A stretch of 64,000 nt of DNA from Arthrobotrys musiformis (lineage: Eukaryota > Ascomycota > Orbiliomycetes > Orbiliales > Orbiliaceae): positions 868,001 through 932,000 of the forward strand of contig JAVHJL010000004.1 of NCBI GenBank assembly GCA_036971715.1. The letters run 5' to 3'. The position numbers were made by a program, and so were the translations under genes. Below are positions 24,603 to 35,265 of this stretch, one piece after another. The notes beneath the pieces were generated by a model. That model saw only the letters and a list, made by a program, of their open reading frames with translations, did no database searches and was not told the origin of the DNA. Position 1 is the stretch's first letter; each line of letters opens with the position of its first letter.

Positions 24603-27043
24603 ATGGCAACCAATTCAACACATAACCGTGAGACTTCGCCGGACCCTGATGTCAAACTCGGTCTCACGGATGAGGCTGCACGATCGATCGTTGCTGCAAA
24701 CTTTGGCAATGTAGAGGACGATGGGGTTCTTGAGGAAGGGTCTTTGGATCCGAGGTATAGAGCCAAGGCGACAATTTTGAATGCTGCCATGCAGGTGTGT
24801 ATCCATGATCATATATAAATTTGTCCAAACGTTCGTGCCTCTTTTTTCGATTTCTATGGGAATTGCTAACGCTGATACTGGGGCGCGTATAGGATATGGG
24901 ATTTGGAGCTTACCAGAAGTACGCACTTAAATCTTTAGTGTTTTTGAGAAGATTGAGTAACTAATATATGGATTTCAAGGTTTCTGTTTTGTGTTTGTGG
25001 TATGTCAATTGAGCACAACTGTGTTAAATCAACGGACTTATGCTGACCGGACCTGCCTAGGATTTGGATGGTTCATCGATAATGTAAGCGATCGATTACG
25101 GCTCCGAATCTTTTTATCCGTCGTGGAATGAGGACTAACTTATATTCGTAGATGTGGCCGCAAGTCACCGCCATGTATGTTTGCTAAGTTTTTTTCATTA
25201 TTCGAACCCCAACTAACACTTTCTCAGTATCTTGTCCTCTGTCCAAAGAGAATTCAAATTCAAGCCGCCATCTCTTCTCGCGCTATCACAAAACATCGGG
25301 TTGTTGGCCGGGGCTGGTACGTTGGTGGATACCGGGTCGTCTTGAAGGTGTAGAAACTAAGTCTTTATAGCTGTCTGGGGTCTTGCCTCTGATATCATTG
25401 GCCGAAGAGTAAGGGCATACCTACCTTTTCGTTGTCGTGAAGTTCATGAACTAATGTGATAAAATAGTGGGCCTTCAACTTGACATTGCTTGTTGTTGGC
25501 GTCTTCGGTTTGATTGCCGGAGCCTCGCCCAACTTTGAATCTCTTGGTGTCTTTGCTGCTCTGTGGTCTTTCGGTGTCGGTGGTTCGCTGCCCGTTGGTA
25601 AGTTCATTATAATTTAACCACAATTAGGAATTATTATGGCTAATAATAAAACGTAGATTCTGCCATCTTCCTCGAATTCATCAATGGCAAGTCGCAATGG
25701 ACTTTGACACTACTCAGCGTACGACGACCCCTTTCCTCGATTGAAGGGAATGATGCTAAACTCCAATGTTAGATCTGGTGGGCCGGTGGCCAAATTGTTG
25801 CCAGTCTTATTGCTTGGCCTTGTAAGTCCCCAAATGTATGCAATGCACTAAAATAATACGGTCGTTTAATTTCTATGGCATAGTGATTGGAAACTACGGA
25901 TGCCCTGATGCTGATACTTGCACCAAGGATAACAACTGGGGATGGCGATACTTCATCTTTACGTAAGTAATCTTTTTTTTTGAGAAGTTATATATTATGC
26001 CTATGCTAACTAATACTTTTTCTGAAAAAAGTATGGGTGGCCTTACACTACTCCTTTTTGTTATCCGGTTCTTCATCTTTAATATGTATGAGTCGCCCAA
26101 GTATCTCATGGGCAAAGCCCGTGACGCCGATGCTGTCGAAGTCGTTCACAAGGTCGCCGAATACAATAAATTCGAATCATCCCTCTCATTGGACCACCTC
26201 GAAGCCGTTGACCGCCACTACCGTCTGTCGGATTCCGACAGTAGCGGTCGCCCGCAGCTGGAAGACTACACCACCGCATCTGCAGCTCTTCGAAGAAACC
26301 TGGAGAAGTTCAAGTTTGATCATATCCGAGCGTTGTTTAAAACTAGACAACTGGCGTATTCTACTTCTTTGATTATCTTGCTGTGGGGGATTATTGGATT
26401 GGCGTTCCCGCTTTATAATGCTTTCTTGCCGTTTTTGTTGACAAACCGTGGTGCGGAGTTGGGTGAGGATTCACTAAGTACTACTTATCGGAACTATGTT
26501 ATTATTGGGTGAGTGTCTGCTGTCCGTGTCATCTGCTTGCTATGGGATTTTCTGACGATTTTTAGTGTCTGTGGTATTCCCGGCTCTTTGCTCGCCACAG
26601 CGGCGGTCGAGCTTCCAAGACTTGGGAGAAAAGGCGCCATGTGCATCGCCACTGTTTTGACGGGTGTATTCTTATTCTTGAGCACGACTTCGAAGACAAG
26701 TAGCGCCCTCCTCGGCTGGAATTGCGCATACAGCGTTACTTCGAACGCTATGTACGGGATGTGAGTATCCACCTCAATTAATCCCATAAAGGAGCTATAC
26801 TAACAAAAGTATCCCAGTCTCTACGCCTACACGCCGGAAATCTTCCCCACTTCCTCCCGGGGCACTGGAAACTCATTGGCAGCCTGCGCTAACCGTGTAT
26901 TCGGGATTATGGCCCCCGTTATCGCTGGTTATGCGGATTTGACGACGAGTGTGCCTGTTTATGTCTCCGGGGCGTTATTTATTGCGGCTGGAGGGGTGAT
27001 GTTGCTGTTACCGTATGAGCCACGGGGGAAGGCTAGTATGTAG
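24603..27043 (+). CDS. MFS transporter, sugar-porter-like, 14 exons
   Basis: Polytopic plasma-membrane transporter of the major facilitator superfamily, probably for an organic solute. Exons: 24603-24794, 24893-24918, 24980-24999, 25061-25083, 25152-25174, 25228-25316, 25371-25408, 25468-25597, 25657-25718, 25773-25821, 25884-25962, 26032-26508, 26566-26760, 26818-27043. Every junction has GT/AG borders and the frame is continuous to the TAG at 27041. The start context is CAAAATGGC. Features include GFGWFIDNMWPQ at the first helix, the loop 2-3 signature GLASDIIGRR, a large central cytoplasmic loop (PKYLMGKARDADAVEVVHKV), LGRKGAMCIATVL in the loop 8-9 position, and YTPEIFPTSSRGTG near helix 10, as in sugar-porter and SV2/SVOP-like members. 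Substrate is not predictable. It is convergent with the aldo-keto reductase-like gene. Confidence 0.9.
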
Positions 27044-27632
27044 GGGGGTTTGAGATAGATTTTGCATCGTAGAGGGAAGGTGTAAATGTAGAGGACTTAT
27101 GGGGGGATAGTTTAGACTGCTTGAGTGGTCTATTGTTGGGTACTCTTTGTCATTGGGTTTTTTTCTTTGCATTGTTGTTTGGGGGTATTTAATGGAGTCG
27201 CATCCTGGGGTGGGTTCATATCATACTGCATATTGATCCCCCCCGAGGCTATTTTCTCTATCGCGCTTTTTTGGGAGGATACTTTTGGTAATCGCGCTAC
27301 ATTTCATGAAGGCATTTTTCATAGGGGCGGAGAGGTTACGACAGAAGAAGAAGTAAATGCATACTTTCTATTTTTTGAGAGAGAAGTCGTAAATCGTTCA
27401 GTTTAATCTATTCCTAATCATACAAATACAAAATTCATGTTGACAAAACCCCCAAAAATGCTACCGATTAGTCCAAGTGTGAATGTACAAATATTTACAG
27501 CCTCATAAATCCTATCTACTCCTCTTGAATATAATTATATAAAGATGGTATATACGCCCCTCGCTTTTCTTGGGGGGGGGGGGGGGGGGGGGGGGGAATA
27601 TGGGGAAAGAGGAAGGTACCTGATAAAAATGA
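27044..27632. other. Convergent 3' region with G25 tract
   Basis: Region between the converging stops of the MFS and aldo-keto reductase-like genes. A 93-codon open frame at 27125-27406 has no domain and is probably 3' untranslated sequence. A run of 25 G lies at 27572-27596. Confidence 0.5.
27572..27596. repeat. G25 homopolymer tract
   Basis: Uninterrupted run of 25 G on the plus strand, 37 bases downstream of the stop codon of the minus-strand aldo-keto reductase-like gene, where the transcript would carry C25. Length may be imprecise in the assembly. Confidence 0.8.
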
Positions 27633-29214
27633 TCAAGCCTTCGCATCGCGCTCATCCTCATAACTAGACTGGCTCCTTGGAGGGTCAAAACTCCCCTGTT
27701 CCATGTAACTTGTCGAATTCGAACTCTTCTTAGCCTTTCTCTTCTTCCTCGGTGGTAGATTAACACCAAAATGCCCGGTCTTGTTATCACCAGCCTTCCT
27801 GCTCCCTTCCATACTTCTGACCCAGCCCCATACCGTTCCGCCATAAGTTGTCGTTCCGAACCTGACTTCACTACCCGGCTGGGACGCTTCGTATTCATCC
27901 GTTTTCGAATTGTAGTAATCTTCATTTCGTTTACGACGCTCCCTGACGCTTTCTAACGTTGGGAGTTCGTCGTTTTCGAGCATAAGGTCTGGATCTGTTA
28001 GGTCGGCGAAGGGGTGGTAGCCTAGTAATCTCGGTTTGAACATTCTCTGGCCCCTTTCGAGGGAGGCTATGTCGTCTAGATCTTCTTGGTCGAGGATTAG
28101 GTTGTCGACGCGGACGTTATCCATGGCGTTTTCGGGGTAGTCTATGAAGGGGATTGAGATTATGCCGTTGTTTAGGTTCCAAGCTGTGAGGAGTTGACGG
28201 GTTGTTATTCGGTGTTTAAGGGCGATGGAGCTTAATGTTGGGTCTTCGAGGAGGTTTGTGTACTGCTGCCCGCCGGATTCACGGCGTTGGCCTACGGGCG
28301 CTGTTGCCGCTGGCACTGTGGGGTTGTTAGTTTTCGTGATGGGATGGGGGATTCTGGGAGGGGGACGGACTTATTCCTAGGCGCTTGTTGTATTCTACGA
28401 ATTCTGTTTGTTGGAGGTAAGGTGTGATTTCCATCTGATGGACGACGGGTTTATGTTTTGCATGTTCGAGGAGGAGGTCGAGCTCTGCTTTTGAGAAGTT
28501 TGCGATGCCGAGGGATTTCACCTTGCCGGCTTCGAGTTGTTCTTCCATTCCCTTCCAAGCTTGGATGAAATCTATCTCCTTGCCGTTTTTGTCCTTCGGC
28601 GGGGAGGAGTGGTTATCCTTCGAGGCCCAGGAGACCGGGTATCTCATGACCCACATGTCCAGATATCCGGTTTTCAATCCCAGGAGGGTATGGTATATCG
28701 CAGCTTTGGTATCATGGTGCCACCAACTATCCAGCTTGGCGGTGACGAATAAATCCGAGCGAGAAACCTGACTCGTAAGCGACCACATCGCATTCACGAG
28801 ATAAGAATGCGGGGTATTAAACGCCGAGTTCCAGTCGATGTGTTTGTATCCGCCGAGTAATATCTCTTTCCATGGTTTTGGCTTTTGGTCACGATGGATG
28901 TAGGCTTGGTAGCCTAAGGCGGGGATTTCGAGGCCATTGGAGAGGGTGTAGGTCGGGAAGGGACGGTTTGCACGGTTCTCGAGGCGGATTTGGCGTTTTG
29001 AGACTGTTGAGGAGTCTGGATATGCGCGACGGGAGGGGGTGTAGCTTGCTGGGTATCCTGCGTCGAGGGAAGCGCGGATGGTTTCGTAGTCTATGTCGTC
29101 GTCCTCTGGTGAGCCGATGGGGATGGGACGGATTGTGGAGACTTGTCGGCGCAGGAAGAAGAGGGAGGATGGACGGGAGGGTGCAATCCGGGTGCGGGGG
29201 AGGGAGCGGAGCAT
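27633..29214 (-). CDS. Aldo-keto reductase-like protein with altered catalytic tetrad
   Basis: 508-residue protein with an aldo-keto reductase barrel. Exons are 29214-28371 and 28315-27633; the 55-base intron has a weak donor (AA|GTCCGT), a CTAAC branch site and a CACAG acceptor, and joins LGI to MPAATAPVG in the position of the family's AYSPLG segment. The Arg/Ser-rich N terminus (MLRSLPRTRIAPSRPSSLFF) resembles a mitochondrial targeting peptide. The barrel starts near TYTLSNGLEIPALGYQ. In family members the tetrad is Asp, Tyr, Lys, His. Here Asp is kept (KHIDWNSAF), Tyr five residues later is Phe, Lys is kept (LFVTAKLDS), and His of the LYLIHWP motif is Arg (MWVMRYP). A charged extension of about 130 residues follows the barrel. 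Reduced or absent oxidoreductase activity is inferred. Confidence 0.8.
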
Positions 29215-30481
29215 TGCTGCGGGGTGAGGTTATCGAAGCATGGGGCCTTGTTGGCATGGGAGGGTCGAGGGAGCTGGCGATGGTGGTCTGGATTGGCGAT
29301 GGGTGAAAATTTGGTGTTGTGTTGGATAAACTGCGGGTCGCCGTTTCGGGATGTTCCGAGGCACAACGAACCCATTTTAATATTTTATATGCAAATATAT
29401 TATGCAGTATGCAGAGACCACGACCACTGGTATGCAACCAAGAACCTTTGGTATCCGAACCGCTAGCCACGGCCCGGGCGTATGCATTGATGCTATGCTC
29501 TTGAAGATATAACTTTACGTGTAAGAACTTACGTATATGCACATATATATATGGTACCTTCTGCAGCTGATATATTAATTGGCAAGTCGAGGCTAAGCTC
29601 CTAGTACCAATTGGGACTTAGGTGCTTCCGGAATAGTCTCGACTCTAACATCGAACAACGCACTTTCGACCACACAGAACAACACAGAAACAAGTGCGGG
29701 CTAGGCCAAGGCCAGGCGCTCCCGCTGCTTCGGAGGCTTTAAAGTGACATGAGATGTATACATAAATGTTGAATATGCCCATTTAAATATAATATCGTGG
29801 TAGTTTATCTCAAAAATGTCAATATTGATCGGTTGGGAGCCACAGTACGTAGTACCTAGGTCTTAATCGATACCTCACTCCTTGATCAGAGGTAGGTAAG
29901 GATAAATTCTAGTCGCGATACAAGAAGGCCTCTCCAGCGAGCATATTTAAATTGAAACGTGTGATTTTCAGCATAGATATATAGATATATATCTTCTAGA
30001 TTTTGCAGCTCACACAGCCCAGTATATATAGCAGACTCATCCATCAAGAAGCAATCGTGGGGACCAATTATCAAGTTTAGCGCCTGATCAAACTGTGCAT
30101 GCGCCGAGACCCGATCTTATAATGATCAATATCAGTCACCTTATAATTAATTAATCCATCAAAATATATACTCGTGATTCAAATCGGCTCGGTCAACACA
30201 GCCAAGGACGACAGGGTCTGAAAAATACGCAAGTTCGTTGTGTATTTTAATTCACGTATATGTGTGTGTGCGTGCATCTCAATTTAAGAAGCCTCGACGT
30301 TGAATGGACAATTGTATGACTACTTTGACACGAAGCCCGAAGCCCCACTTTATCCTAGACCTGCTTCCCGCCAACATTTCTGGCTTCATTCTATTCTATG
30401 CTTTATACGTACCCTAACCGACCAGTCGATCTACTCTATTTTCAATATCTTTAGCAAAAAACTTTCTTCGCAGAGCTCAGC
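29215..30481. promoter_or_regulatory. Divergent promoter region
   Basis: Region of 1.27 kb between the divergently transcribed aldo-keto reductase-like and membrane-protein genes. No coding feature is supported. It holds AT-rich segments, including several TATATA stretches near 29540-29560 and 29970-30030. Confidence 0.5.
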
Positions 30482-31909
30482 ATGACTCTCCATCAAATAC
30501 CTTATGTGGCTGTGGCCGTTATTATCGCCTCATCAATAATCGGCCATAGCCAGGCATCCGTATTCACGCCTGATTGCGCTCCCCCGCCCCCGGGTACTAG
30601 CTTTGTAACAACCCCTACAGTCCGCAGTACGATGACCATCGTTTGGAACTGTCTCAGCATACTCTTCCTGTGTACATGGTCGATTCAGCACCTCAATGTA
30701 CCAAAGTACAGGAAGAAACCCACGACGTTCGCAGAAAAGCGATGGGACGATATCCTCGACTTCCTCCCGAAAGCAAAATGGATGATAATCACTGTGTTAA
30801 TGCCAGAGTACCTTGTCAGCAAGGCCTTTGGTGAGTGGATAGGGGTCAAGGATGGCCTCAGAGCCGCCAGGACAGGGGTATTTACTCCACCTAGCAAAGG
30901 CTGGGGAGAGCTTCATATTTACCTAGCAAATGCTGGTTATTTTGTCCTTGACACAAAACGAGAAGAGACCACCAACACCAAGTCAGTTTCCTTTGGTTCT
31001 GGCACAACCTTGGACGTCAACGAAGCCATGCTACGTGGTCGCCGCTTCTGGGCCTTGAATCAACGTCAGTGGGAGGAGGTAGCTTCACAAAATTTTGCAG
31101 ACCTTCCAAACATTGACGAGACGGAGTTAAAGAAGCTTAGTCACGGTAGCGCGTTTGTCACAATACTCGCACTTTTGCAAGTCACCACCCACGTTATACA
31201 ACTAATTGCCCGACAGGTTAAAGGGCTACCATCGACGCAAATTGAGATTGCCACCCTCGCCTTTATTGTACCGAGCGTCATTGTATATCTTTTAGACTGG
31301 GGGCGACCCCAGGATGTCAAGACATACCATGCAGTTGCATTGAGAGAAGATATGGATGATCAAGGCTTCGAAGCGCTCGAAGCGAGATTAGCTAAATTCG
31401 GGTGCTCCTATTTACAGCTGGGCTGGCGTCCTACTGTTTCTTTCAATCCAGAATTAGGCCCAGTACCGATTCCAAACGACAGCATACCACCAGTTCCATT
31501 TATATTTCTAGATGTCCGGCGAGGGGAACGGCTGTCTGAATTTTTTGAGGGAAAGGATGAAGTGGTGATGTTTGTAGTTGGTGTCTGCATCTGCGGAATA
31601 CCATTTGGTGGCCTACATCTGCTAGCTTGGAACTCTTCCTTCAACACCCAGGCCGAATCTATTTGCTGGAAAGTGTCTTCCATATTAGTAACAATTTTGC
31701 CCCTCTGCATGGTTACGACCTCGGCCATATACCTGCAAACCAAGAAAATGAGTCTCTGGCCCTATGCTACTACTTTTATATTCTCATGTACAGCAACTTA
31801 TCTACTCGCAAGGCTATTTCTCGTAGCTGAGATGTTTCTAAGTTTGAAATATCTTCCCCCTGCGGCGTTCAACGAGACTTGGACGGGGCTGCTTCCTCGC
31901 TTCAGTTAG
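30482..31909 (+). CDS. Polytopic membrane protein of a conserved fungal family
   Basis: Single-exon gene for 475 residues. It resembles a widespread family of uncharacterised fungal proteins that carry a hydrophobic N terminus, a segment like TIVWNCLSILFLCTWSIQHLN and a following pattern like MIITVLMPEYLVSKAFGEW; this assignment is from memory of the family pattern, not a search. A cleavable signal peptide is likely (residues 1-26, ending near GHSQA). Hydrophobic helices are visible around residues 48-68, 220-243, 253-272, 363-385, 398-420 and 428-452. The soluble region between residues 110 and 215 probably faces one side of the membrane. No catalytic motif is seen and no function is proposed. 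The neighbour downstream on the opposite strand is the 623-residue TPR/ankyrin-like gene. Confidence 0.75.
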   Translation: MTLHQIPYVAVAVIIASSIIGHSQASVFTPDCAPPPPGTSFVTTPTVRSTMTIVWNCLSILFLCTWSIQHLNVPKYRKKPTTFAEKRWDDILDFLPKAKWMIITVLMPEYLVSKAFGEWIGVKDGLRAARTGVFTPPSKGWGELHIYLANAGYFVLDTKREETTNTKSVSFGSGTTLDVNEAMLRGRRFWALNQRQWEEVASQNFADLPNIDETELKKLSHGSAFVTILALLQVTTHVIQLIARQVKGLPSTQIEIATLAFIVPSVIVYLLDWGRPQDVKTYHAVALREDMDDQGFEALEARLAKFGCSYLQLGWRPTVSFNPELGPVPIPNDSIPPVPFIFLDVRRGERLSEFFEGKDEVVMFVVGVCICGIPFGGLHLLAWNSSFNTQAESICWKVSSILVTILPLCMVTTSAIYLQTKKMSLWPYATTFIFSCTATYLLARLFLVAEMFLSLKYLPPAAFNETWTGLLPRFS

Positions 31910-32151
31910 TATACATATGGGCTTCAGAGACTACCAAACATTTAAATCGCAGCTCGCAGGATTTCGCATTCTCATGTTCGACATATTTAAAATACACAAT
32001 GAATAATAAAAATTTCAAGAAAACAAACCATCGTCGGCCGAAAACGAACCATCCTATTCCACCCGCCGCACATCGCTATTTTTGCTCTAGCAGGTGTTGA
32101 AACCCAATTGCAACCCAAGACTAGTTAAGATCTAGCACATCACGAGACCAG

Positions 32152-34102
32152 CTAAGACTCGGACTCTCCCTTCAACTTATCCAAAAACTCTATTAAGGGT
32201 TTTTTAAGTCCTTCGCCCAGGTTCTTTGCTTGCCGTCGTAGCTGCTCTCTGTCTTTTTTATCAAGACCGTCGACCTTTTCCAGAAGTTTGAACAGGATTT
32301 CACCATATTCGTTTTGGATGGCGCAGCGCAGCAGTTTCGCACCCTCTTCGCCTGTAACAAGGTATTTGGGCGAAATCGTAGAAAAGTATTCCACCATCTC
32401 GATATTTTTATTGTTGACTGCAACAAACAAGGGGGGTTCGTTGTTTTCGTTCCTGAAATCAAGTTCTTCGCTAGTTAGCCACTGTATGGGCGGCATCGGT
32501 TTAAATCGATAATTTTCTGCTAGCCAGTGAAAGATCTGTCCGGGATGCTCAAGTAAGCCGGAAATTTCAGATGAGGAGTCAGGTCCTTGTATGGCACATA
32601 TCGCCATGGCCGCCTTGAACCTGGGCAAAGGAAGATCAAGGGCGGAGATGACGTCCTTGAATGTTTTGGTCCCTATTGGTTCGGGGGCGGAATCTATCGC
32701 TCGATATAGTATGCGAGAAAAGATCCTTGTTCGGACCCACGGTGGAGCCGACTGCAAGTCTACCTCTTTGTCAAGATATGCAATCGTGGTTATTTTGTCG
32801 GCCATACATTCTGAATATCCAATCAAGTCGCCCATTTTGTCGTACTGAAGAGTATAAGGTTGGCGTTCAGGGTAGCGGTACATCTGAACGCCTACCGTGC
32901 CAGTATAGGAGACTCGAAGAAAATCTGCCTCTAAAAAGAGGTCACCATTCTCACGGGCGGCCTTACAAATGGGGTGGTCACCTGGATCAGGTTTCCGTGA
33001 GCCTATTGTGGACGTTTTGCGAGCAAACAGCGCGTAGAAATCTGTGGCTCCTAGAGTAAGGCTCTTCAACTTTAGGATAGCCAATTTTCTCTCAAGACGC
33101 GGACGTATGGTAAGCTTTGTGATAGCCTCGTCATCGTCGTTGATATTTCTTATTTCGCCGTCCAGGGGATCTGCTGAGTTTATAATGATTCTCGCCTGGT
33201 CATATTCCGCCTTATCAATAAGGTATCGTGCATAGCAAATCTTTATCAGATAGGCGGCAACCACCTTCTGTTCATCGTCTTGGTTTGAAATTTCCCCCAT
33301 GAGCTGTTCGTAAAGGCCTTTGGCACGGCCTTTGGGTAGCACCAATAACAGCGACCGGAAAATTGTGTACGCATTCCACGAATCTAGGGGGTCTGTAGAA
33401 AGCATGGAGCAAAAGGCGACAAATCCTGACCAGGGAGCCGGAGCCGCCTTAGGCGTCCGTCGAATCCAGGGAGGCTGTTTTTTATCCGACTCTAGTTGTC
33501 CCAAATTCGAAGAAACGATGGTAACAATTCTAAGGTACGTTGTAATCCCTTGAACCTATACCATTCAAGATTGGTTAGTGCAACTCTGGTACAGTTCCCG
33601 GATATATCGATAAAAGGTTGCAAAATTTGCTTGCCTGGATTGGCGTCAAGTCACTTGGGTCAGGTTCACCGTCTCGCAACGACTCTATCCATGACAAAGC
33701 TTGTTTGAGCGCAGACTCGGCTTTCCCAGTGGTGTGTATCTCTGCAAAAGAATTTAATAGGACTAGAAGCTCCTTTTCCTCCTGTAATAAATCTGGATAC
33801 TCAAGTTTTTCTGTCAGAAATTCTCTTAATTCACGGTAGGAGCCGCTTTCGACGAGCATCTCCGCAAATTCCGCAACAGTTCCGAATACATCATGATGCT
33901 TTTCCAAAGTTTGGTAGTAGATATTGCGTGCGACGTTGAAGAGACCAAGTCGACTGTACCAAACAAATGCGTTCAATTCGTCCCCCAGGGTTGTGGTAAG
34001 TGTGAACTCGAACTTGAAACTAGTACTCTCAGATAAGGTTTTGAGCTCAGAGTCTGAGCCGTAACCGCCACTGGAATCCATTGTTTCCTCAAGCTTACCC
34101 AC
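32152..34102 (-). CDS. Unrecognised helical-repeat protein with ankyrin-like C terminus
   Basis: Proposed 623-residue protein. Exon 1 is 34102-33635 and exon 2 is 33555-32152. The 79-base intron uses a GC donor (CAG|GCAAGC), a perfect ACTAAC branch site and a TATAG acceptor; it joins SDLTPIQ to VQGITTYL in phase 0 and links two otherwise separate open frames. The N-terminal half is alpha-helical and resembles a TPR-like solenoid (SRLGLFNVARNIYYQTLEK, ELREFLTEKLEYPDLLQEEK). The C-terminal 130 residues contain two degenerate ankyrin-like units (EPPLFVAVNNKNIEMVEYF and GAKLLRCAIQNEYGEILFKL), and the end is basic and acidic, probably coiled. No signal peptide or membrane segment. No homologue is recognised; if the GC-AG intron is wrong, these are two shorter genes. 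Confidence 0.65.
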
Positions 34103-34557
34103 TAAGAGCGCTAGACTTTTTTCGGGGTAAAGAGTAAATTTATCTTAAGAAGCCAAAGGTCCTAGAAACGAAATGGGCCTTTATTTATGCAACTGTGTCA
34201 ATACGCATTGTTTGACCTGTTTGCAGGTGCGGGGTAGCTTATTAAACTAGGCGTATATTAATATATTAATACGACGACTGACGGCATCGTTCTTACCCAC
34301 CGCGAGACCATTCTTACCCCACATAATATTCTTTTTGAGAGTTAGTATCCTACAAAGCAAATCTTTCGTAAGCTTCGCAGATATTTGCTTAAGGACTCGA
34401 ATTCTCCTTCACCTAAATCTATTGCAAAACAGCATTTTCTCTGGTCAGTATCCGTTCCGATATTTATATTGACAGGATACAGTCAATCTGACCCGAGTCT
34501 TTGTCTATTATTACATAGTGAGATTTATTCCCGCCCTACCCCTTCAAAGCGATCATA
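34103..34557. promoter_or_regulatory. Divergent intergenic region
   Basis: 455 bases between the divergent 623-residue gene and the 235-residue orphan. No coding feature seen; AT-rich, with an ATTAATATATTAAT palindromic stretch near 34256-34272. Confidence 0.45.
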
Positions 34558-35265
34558 ATGTCAGGGGGTCCTCCTTTATGCTCGAAGTATTCCTATTACC
34601 GACCGAGGGAATACGGGAGATCCTTTACTTCTTCTTACGAAGTATTCGTTTTCTTCCGACGCCGTGATACCCCGGCTTCAGGGCCCCAGGAAGTGTACTC
34701 ATATCACAAACGGGGTTCCTGGGATCTATACTTCGACTTCTGCGTACATCCTAAACCCAGTAGAGACAATATAATCTTCCGGCAAGCGATCCTCGAACTT
34801 GAAATCGATAATGCATCGTTTTCTCTAACAGCGGTGTGCCCTGATGGACCCCAAGACGCACCTCTTCTAAATGGTGCCGGAGGTCAGAATTGCGGTTGTT
34901 CTACGCTTTTCGATTGGAAAATCTCTGGTACACAGGATCCAGACGCCAGGAAATACACTTGGGAGCTGGACCCCATATGCTATGGACAGAGTGCAGCCAA
35001 ACATCCACCACAAATGGTTATCGGGGCGGCTGGAACCGACCCACGGTGCGAAAAAGAGCTTAAAGGCTATGTGCATATGAATATCCTTAAACGTAGAAGT
35101 ATTTCGATCGCAAAACGCAAATCAGGCCGGTCCAAAAATGAGGAATCCAACGACAACTGGAAAATTTTGATCAATGCTAAAGACCTCAATATGAATGCCG
35201 GACAACCTCACACCGGTAGCTCGATGACGCAGAACATCACGTCAAACTTTGCCAATTCTTTGTGA
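34558..35265 (+). CDS. Hypothetical protein, 235 residues, intronless
   Basis: Not recognised. The open frame starts at an ATG with reasonable context (TCATAATGTCAG) and runs 235 codons without an intron. The sequence is of mixed composition, with a plausible folded core around residues 55-165 (WDLYFDFCVHP, QAILELEIDNASFSLTAVC, KYTWELDPICYGQ) and six or so cysteines. The C-terminal part is basic and then polar (NILKRRSISIAKRKSGRSKN). There is no signal peptide or membrane helix. Its length and composition make a real gene likely, but no domain supports it. Confidence 0.45.
   Translation: MSGGPPLCSKYSYYRPREYGRSFTSSYEVFVFFRRRDTPASGPQEVYSYHKRGSWDLYFDFCVHPKPSRDNIIFRQAILELEIDNASFSLTAVCPDGPQDAPLLNGAGGQNCGCSTLFDWKISGTQDPDARKYTWELDPICYGQSAAKHPPQMVIGAAGTDPRCEKELKGYVHMNILKRRSISIAKRKSGRSKNEESNDNWKILINAKDLNMNAGQPHTGSSMTQNITSNFANSL

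Noticed and set aside
27125..27406. 93-codon hydrophobic frame after the MFS gene
   Set aside because: Starts with a non-ATG codon, T-rich composition explains the hydrophobicity; treated as 3' untranslated sequence.
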